Below, one piece after another: positions 59,656 through 64,000 of a DNA stretch of 64,000 nt (the stretch's first letter is position 1; each line of letters begins with the position of its first letter). The translations under genes were made by a program, and so were the position numbers. The stretch spans positions 186,001 to 250,000 of the forward strand of contig CAVXSI010000015.1 of NCBI GenBank assembly GCA_963764365.1. Direction: 5' to 3'. The notes under the pieces are model-generated. The model saw only the letters and a program-made list of their open reading frames with translations. It made no database searches and had not been told where the DNA came from. This DNA comes from VRUE01 sp963764365. GTDB lineage: Bacteria; Actinomycetota; Thermoleophilia; Solirubrobacterales; 70-9.

Positions 59656-60225
59656 TCACTCAGCCCGCTGTTCCCCAGCCTTGAGGAGCCGCTCCCGCAG
59701 CTCCCGCTCGTCCTCCGGCGTAGGATCGAACTGCGCCACGTCGGGCAGCTGATCCAGCCCGGACAGCCCGAAGAGGCGCTCGAACAGCTCGGTCGTCTTG
59801 AACAGCGCCGCCCCGAACTGCGACCGCCCCGACTCCTCGATCAACCCCCGCTCGGCCAGCGTCTGCACCGCCGACTCCGAGGAGACGCCGCGGATCCGCG
59901 CCACCTCGGGCCGCGAGACCGGCTGCAGGTAGGCGACGATCGCCAGCGTCTCCGCCTGCGCCTGGGTCAGCGGCGGCGTCCGCGGCTTCGCCAGCAACCG
60001 CCGAGCGGCCTCCTCGCTGCCCGGGTCGCTGGCCAGCGAGAAGCCCCCCGCGACCTCGCGCAGGACAACACCGCGCCTGCCCTCGCCGAGGTCTTCGCGC
60101 AGCAGGTCGAGCGCCTCCTCGACCTGTCCGGCGGTCGACTCGGTCGCCTCGGCCAGGTCGGCGACCGGGACCGGCTGCGGCGAGAGGAACAGCAGCGCCT
60201 CGATCGTGCGCGGCAGGTCGGTCAT
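59656..60225 (-). CDS. scpB: Segregation and condensation protein B
   Basis: 189 residues, two winged-helix domains: RTIEALLFLSPQPVPVADLAEAT and LAIVAYLQPVSRPEVARIRGVSSESAVQTLAERGLIEE. A kleisin partner of ScpA in the SMC complex. The ATG overlaps the scpA stop (ATGA). Confidence 0.94.
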   Translation of the reverse strand: MTDLPRTIEALLFLSPQPVPVADLAEATESTAGQVEEALDLLREDLGEGRRGVVLREVAGGFSLASDPGSEEAARRLLAKPRTPPLTQAQAETLAIVAYLQPVSRPEVARIRGVSSESAVQTLAERGLIEESGRSQFGAALFKTTELFERLFGLSGLDQLPDVAQFDPTPEDERELRERLLKAGEQRAE

Positions 60226-60959
60226 GCCTCCACCCCGCTCCTGCGGATCTCGATCGGCCCCAGCGGCTGCGACTGGCGCCAGGTCACCTCGCCCTTGCGG
60301 TACAGCTCCAGCAGCGCGAACAGGGTCACCGCCTGGGTCAGCCGGTCCTCGCCGCCGAACTGCTCGTCGAAGTCGATGCTGGTGCGGCCGGAGAGCGCCT
60401 CGCGCAGGGCGCGCAGCCGCCGCTCCAGCGAGACGGTCGGGCGGATGTGGCCGATCTCGAGCGGCGGCGGCTCCTCCAGCAGGTCGCCGAGCGCGGCGCC
60501 GAGCCGCTCCGGGTCGTAGACCGCGACGGCCGCCTCGACCGCGACCCGGCGCAGGCCCGGCGGCAGCGGCGCCGCCCGGTAGAGGTAGCCGCGGGCGGCC
60601 TCGAAGCGCTCGACCAGCGCCGCCGAGGCGTCGCGGTAGCGCCGGTACTCGAGCAGCCGCGCCAGCAGCTCCTCGACCGCCTCCTCGGGCCCCAGCTCCT
60701 CGATCTCCTCCTCGGCGCCGGGCAGCAGCAACCGCGACTTCAGCTCCAGCAGCGCCGCGATCAGGACCAGGAACTCGGTCGCCACCTCCAGCTCCAGCTC
60801 GCCCTCGCGCTCGAGGTGGGCGACGTAGGCGACCACGACCTCGCCCAGTTCGACCTCCAGCAGGTCGACCTCCTCGCGCAGCAGCACCGCCAGCAGCAGG
60901 TCGAACGGCCCGGCGAAGACGTCGAGCTCGAGGTCGAGGTCGGCGACAGGCATCGCCAC
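60222..60959 (-). CDS. scpA: Segregation and condensation protein A
   Basis: 245 residues. The kleisin N-terminus LDVFAGPFDLLLAVLLREEVDLLEVEL and the C-terminal winged helix (TQAVTLFALLELYRKGEVTWRQSQPLGPIEI) are both visible. Bridges the SMC heads. Of interest here because the SMC in the window is short and appears hingeless. Confidence 0.95.
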   Translation of the reverse strand: MAMPVADLDLELDVFAGPFDLLLAVLLREEVDLLEVELGEVVVAYVAHLEREGELELEVATEFLVLIAALLELKSRLLLPGAEEEIEELGPEEAVEELLARLLEYRRYRDASAALVERFEAARGYLYRAAPLPPGLRRVAVEAAVAVYDPERLGAALGDLLEEPPPLEIGHIRPTVSLERRLRALREALSGRTSIDFDEQFGGEDRLTQAVTLFALLELYRKGEVTWRQSQPLGPIEIRRSGVEA

Positions 60960-60962
60960 AGA

Positions 60963-61961
60963 CTAGGTCGCCCGGCCGATGCCCATGCGCTCGCGCACCT
61001 CGGCCAGCGTCTTCGAGGCGATCGCGCGCGCCTTTTCGGCGCCGGCGGCGAGCGCCGTCTCCAGCGCCGCCTCGTCCGGGCGCAGCTCGGCGTAGCGCTC
61101 GCGCAGCGGCGCCAGCAGCTCGACCACGCCCTCGGCGGTCGCCTGCTTCAGGTCGCCGTACCCGCTGCCCGCGAATTCGGCCTCGATCGCCGCCGGCTCG
61201 ACCCCGCGGGCGACGGCCAGCACTTCGATCAGGTTGCCGACACCGGGCTTGTCCGGCGCGCGGACGATCTCGCGGCCGGAGTCGGTGACCGCGCTGCCGA
61301 GCTTCTTGCGGATCGCGCCCGGCTCGTCGAGCACGTAGATCGTCCCCGCCTCGGTCGAGTCGCTGGTCGACATCTTCCTCTCCGGCTGCTGCAGGTCCAT
61401 GATCCGCGCGCCGATCGCGGCGATGCGGTGCTCGGGGACGACCAGCGTCTCGCCGAAGCGCTCGTTGAAGCGGCGGGCGATCTCCCGCATCAGCTCGACG
61501 TGCTGGCGCTGGTCGTCGCCGACCGGCACCTCGGTCGCCCGGTAGGCGAGCACGTCGGCGGCCATCAGCACCGGGTAGAAGAACAGGGCCGCCGAGACCA
61601 GCTCGCGCTGCTTCGCCGACTTGTCCTTGAACTGGTGCATGCGGTTGAGGTCGCCGTGCGAGGTGACCGCCGAGAGCAGCCAGGTCAGCTCGGCGTGCTC
61701 GAGCACGTCGGACTGGCGGAAGAGGACGCAGCGCTCGGGGTCGAGGCCGGCGGCGAGCAGGATCGCCGTGGTGTCGTAGAGCCGCTCGCGCAGCTCGGCA
61801 GGGTCGAAGGCGACCGAGAGCGCGTGCAGGTCGACGATGCAGAAGATCGCCGGCTCGCCCCGCTCCTGGCCCTCGACGTACTGGCGGATCGCGCCGATGT
61901 AGTTGCCGAGGTGCTTGCGGCCGGTCGGCTGGATGCCACTGAAGATGACGGGGGCGGTCAT
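60963..61961 (-). CDS. trpS: Tryptophanyl-tRNA synthetase
   Basis: 332 residues. Class I synthetase: the HIGH-like RKHLGNYIGAI near residue 15, and KMSTSDSTEAGTIYV (KMSKS-like) about 193-205. Charging Trp. Upstream of scpA by 3 bp; the 5' gap to the MFS gene is 62 bp and filled by hairpin E. Confidence 0.95.
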   Translation of the reverse strand: MTAPVIFSGIQPTGRKHLGNYIGAIRQYVEGQERGEPAIFCIVDLHALSVAFDPAELRERLYDTTAILLAAGLDPERCVLFRQSDVLEHAELTWLLSAVTSHGDLNRMHQFKDKSAKQRELVSAALFFYPVLMAADVLAYRATEVPVGDDQRQHVELMREIARRFNERFGETLVVPEHRIAAIGARIMDLQQPERKMSTSDSTEAGTIYVLDEPGAIRKKLGSAVTDSGREIVRAPDKPGVGNLIEVLAVARGVEPAAIEAEFAGSGYGDLKQATAEGVVELLAPLRERYAELRPDEAALETALAAGAEKARAIASKTLAEVRERMGIGRAT

Positions 61962-61981
61962 GGGCGGAGACTATTCGGGGC

Positions 61982-62074
61982 GCAGGGACGGGGTGCCCCT
62001 CGTTCGGACAATCTCCGGCCTAATTAGGCCGGAGATTTGAGTATCCGCCCGCTCGAGGGGCACCCCGTCCCTGC
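61982..62074. repeat. Intergenic hairpin E with inner 28-bp palindrome
   Basis: Outer 21-bp perfect stem (61982-62002 with 62054-62074). Inside is a separate perfect 28-bp palindrome AATCTCCGGCC-TAATTA-GGCCGGAGATT (62010-62037). The MFS stop TAA (62024-62026) is at its centre, so the repeat supplies the last codons. A 7-bp direct repeat CTATTCG flanks it (61971-61977 and 62074-62080). Confidence 0.8.
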
Positions 62075-63742
62075 TATTCGAGCCGTGCCGGGTGTGAGCG
62101 CCAGTCGGGGCGGCACCCCGCCGCCGTTGTTTAGACAGCTTCCGGTGCTGGTGCTGCTTCGGACTGGGAGTCGCACTCGGCGCTGTGGCCGCACTCGCCC
62201 GCCGCCGCCGAGCCGCGGCTCGGCACGCGCCTCGACCCTGCGCTTCGGGTTCTCGATCCCGACGCCGGCGAAGACGCCGCCGGCGATCATCAGCAGGCCG
62301 GCGATCGACACGCCGAGGTGGAAGGCCGAGGTCGAGGCGTCGGCGGCGGCGCTGCGCACCCGGGTCGCTTCGCGCGGCGCCAGCTGCTTCGCCGCCGGCA
62401 CCGCCAGCGGCTGACGCTTGGCTTCGGAGACCGCGGACGCGGCTTTCGGGCTGAGCGGCCGGGCGCCGAGGTTGGAGTCGATGCTGGAGCCGAAGCCGGC
62501 CGAGATCGCCGCTCCGAGGACGGCGATCGCAAACAGGCCGGCGATGCGGGCGATGCCGTTGTTGACCCCGGAGGCGATGCCGACGTGGCGCTCCTCGACC
62601 GAGTCGAGCACGGTTGCGGTCAGCGGCGCCACCGTCGCCGAGAGGCCGAGGCCGAAGACGAGGATCGCCGGCAGCACGTCGGCGGCGTAGTCGGCGTCGG
62701 AGCCGACCCGCGTCAGCAGGATCAGGCCGATCCCGCCGACGATCGGCCCGAGGCTCATCGGCAGCCGCGGCCCGGTGCCGGAGGCGAGCCTGCCCCAGCG
62801 CGGCGAGAGGAAGAAGAGGATCAGCGAGACCGGGGTCGTCGCCAACCCCGCCTCGACCGGCGAGTAGCCGGCTACCTGCTGGAGAAAGAGACCGACGAAG
62901 AAGAGGCCGCCGATCAGCCCCGCGTAGGCGGCCAGCGTGGTCAGGTTGGCGACGCGGAAGTTGCGGATCCGGAACAGCGACAGCTCCAGCATCGGGTGGC
63001 GGGCGCGCGCCTCGTGCAGGACGAACAGAGCGAAGCAGGCAACCCCGGCGACCATCGGCGCCCAGACGACCGGGCTGCCCCAGCCGTGGCTCGGCTGCTC
63101 GATAAGCGCGAAGACGGGTCCCCCGAGGCCGGCCGCCGAGAGGGCGATGCCGAGCCAGTCGACGCCGCGGAAGGCCTCCATGTCGCGCGTCTCCCTGACC
63201 GCGTGCAGGGTCAGCGCCACCGTCGCCGCGATCAGCGGGACGTTGACCCAGAAGATCGCCCGCCAGGAGAGCGCCTCGACCAGGGCGCCGCCGCCGGCCG
63301 GGCCGAGCACGGTGGCGATCCCGGTCCAGGCGGTCCAGGTGCCGACCGCCTGGCCGCGGGCCGGCCCCTCGAAGGTCGCGGCGACGATCGCCAGCGAGCC
63401 CGGCACCAGCAGCGCCCCGGCGACCCCCTGCAGGGCGCGGGCGACGACGAGGAACTCGACCGAGGGGGCGAGCGCGCAGAGGATCGAACAGGCGCCGAAG
63501 GCGACCAGGCCGAGGACGAACATCCGCCGCCGTCCGAACTGGTCGCCGAGCGAGCCACCGACCAGCAGCAGCGAGACCAGGGTCAGCATGTATGCCTCGA
63601 CCACCCACTGCTGCCCGGCCAGCCGGGCGTGAAGGCTGCCGGCGATCGCCGGCAGCGCCACATTGACAACGGTCGAGTCGAGGAAGACGACCGTCGAGCC
63701 GAGGATCGTCGCGACCAGCGTCAGTCGCTGCCGGCGGGACAC
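62024..63742 (-). CDS. MFS drug-efflux transporter, DHA2 (EmrB/QacA) family
   Basis: 572 residues from GTG 63742, about 14 membrane helices. Motif A GGSLGDQFGRRRMFVLG, LQGVAGALLVPGSLAIV and GPAGGGALVEALSWRAIFWVNVP are typical of DHA2 pumps. The last ~65 residues (from about 505; polar, ending GRILKSPA) are not membrane-like; the very end is encoded by hairpin E. Substrate unknown. Downstream of the FetB-type gene by 22 bp, likely co-transcribed. Confidence 0.88.
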   Translation of the reverse strand: MSRRQRLTLVATILGSTVVFLDSTVVNVALPAIAGSLHARLAGQQWVVEAYMLTLVSLLLVGGSLGDQFGRRRMFVLGLVAFGACSILCALAPSVEFLVVARALQGVAGALLVPGSLAIVAATFEGPARGQAVGTWTAWTGIATVLGPAGGGALVEALSWRAIFWVNVPLIAATVALTLHAVRETRDMEAFRGVDWLGIALSAAGLGGPVFALIEQPSHGWGSPVVWAPMVAGVACFALFVLHEARARHPMLELSLFRIRNFRVANLTTLAAYAGLIGGLFFVGLFLQQVAGYSPVEAGLATTPVSLILFFLSPRWGRLASGTGPRLPMSLGPIVGGIGLILLTRVGSDADYAADVLPAILVFGLGLSATVAPLTATVLDSVEERHVGIASGVNNGIARIAGLFAIAVLGAAISAGFGSSIDSNLGARPLSPKAASAVSEAKRQPLAVPAAKQLAPREATRVRSAAADASTSAFHLGVSIAGLLMIAGGVFAGVGIENPKRRVEARAEPRLGGGGRVRPQRRVRLPVRSSTSTGSCLNNGGGVPPRLALTPGTARIAGTGCPSSGRILKSPA

Positions 63743-63764
63743 CTGGCGAGTGTAAGCCGCCGGG

Positions 63765-64000
63765 TCAGGCGCGCGGCTCGCGCAGCTGCTGGGCCGGGGT
63801 GAAGAAGTTGCGGTAGGCGAGCCCGGTGGCGACCAGGGCAGAGATCGCGACGCTGCCGAGCAGCGTGTAGAGGAGGATCAGCTGCAACCGCACCGCGTCG
63901 GTCGGTTCGGCGCCGGCGAGCAGCATTCCGACCATCGTTCCCGGGAAGAAGATCAGCCCGGTCGTCTTGGTCGAGTCGACCAGGGCGATCGTGCCCGAGC
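63765..64000 (-). CDS. fetB: FetB/YbbM-type ABC permease, C-terminal part only (window edge)
   Basis: The last 78 codons read GTIALVDSTKTTGLIFFPGTMVGMLLAGAEPTDAVRLQ then two hydrophobic segments and ...NFFTPAQQLREPRA (landmarks only). DxTKxxGLIxxPGTM and the downstream AxRxQ are the signature of FetB-family permeases, implicated in iron/metal homeostasis. The 5' part is outside the window. Confidence 0.8.
   Translation of the reverse strand, partial: SGTIALVDSTKTTGLIFFPGTMVGMLLAGAEPTDAVRLQLILLYTLLGSVAISALVATGLAYRNFFTPAQQLREPRA

Overview
The window is a high-GC actinobacterial chromosome segment made almost entirely of housekeeping genes. Gene content and order (rpmF-plsX-acpP-rnc-smc-ftsY-ffh-rpsP-khpA-trmD-rplS-lepB-rnhB; scpA-scpB-rluB...cmk-der; comM-dprA beside a WhiG-type sigma factor and a Xer recombinase) point to a deep-branching actinobacterium. 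My best guess is Thermoleophilia/Solirubrobacterales, but this is inference from synteny and composition, not from a marker gene search. Most genes are on the minus strand.

Layout. 0-4.7 kb: tRNA-Gly, a secreted protein, RNase HI-like protein, FliA/WhiG sigma factor, XerC/D recombinase, L,D-transpeptidase. 4.8-6.4 kb: MTHFS-like protein and an alpha/beta hydrolase. 6.4-12.2 kb: ilvD, thiD, dprA, comM and a divergent yraN. 12.2-22.6 kb: a long translation/secretion/chromosome block from rnhB back to rpmF, including an unusually short SMC. 22.8-29.7 kb: methyltransferase, DUF177 protein, SepIVA/DivIVA-like coiled coil, coaD, rsmD, recG, DAK2/YloV protein. 29.7-34.3 kb: MMPL exporter, a small accessory patch (AhpD-like gene and a small membrane protein between inverted structured repeats), rpmB and a Phd/PIN toxin-antitoxin pair. 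34.3-38.1 kb: riboflavin operon ribD-ribE-ribBA-ribH. 38.2-43.4 kb: glycosyltransferase, flippase, K+/H+ antiporter, K+ channel. 43.4-51.4 kb: rpe, zinc ribbon protein, rsmB, fmt, def, priA, PH-domain protein, metK. 51.4-62 kb: a likely long operon trpS-scpA-scpB-rluB-aroH-hisC-aroG-tyrA-aroA-cmk-der. 62-64 kb: DHA2-type MFS pump and the end of a FetB-type permease.

The most unusual feature is a set of dispersed palindromic elements, 50-146 bp each, that sit at gene junctions, often between co-directional genes and sometimes supplying the stop codon of the upstream gene. I can group them by eye into families A, B, C, D, F and G plus single hairpins. In families A, B, C and F the stem sequences differ between copies but both arms change together, while the unpaired or internal-loop sequence is conserved, which is the pattern expected of selected secondary structure. 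Family C also lies in-frame inside three protein genes (rplS, recG, ribD), adding Pro/Gly/Ser-rich peptides, and ribD carries a second, unrelated 47-bp perfect palindrome. Two operon junctions (ribE/ribBA and aroG/tyrA) carry related 20- and 23-codon mini-ORFs starting MSAER whose start and stop overlap the neighbours by ATGA, apparently preserving translational coupling. Upstream of aroG there is a short ORF ending in a cluster of Tyr, Tyr, Trp and Phe codons that looks like an attenuation leader peptide. The SMC protein (813 residues) has both ATPase halves but no recognisable hinge.
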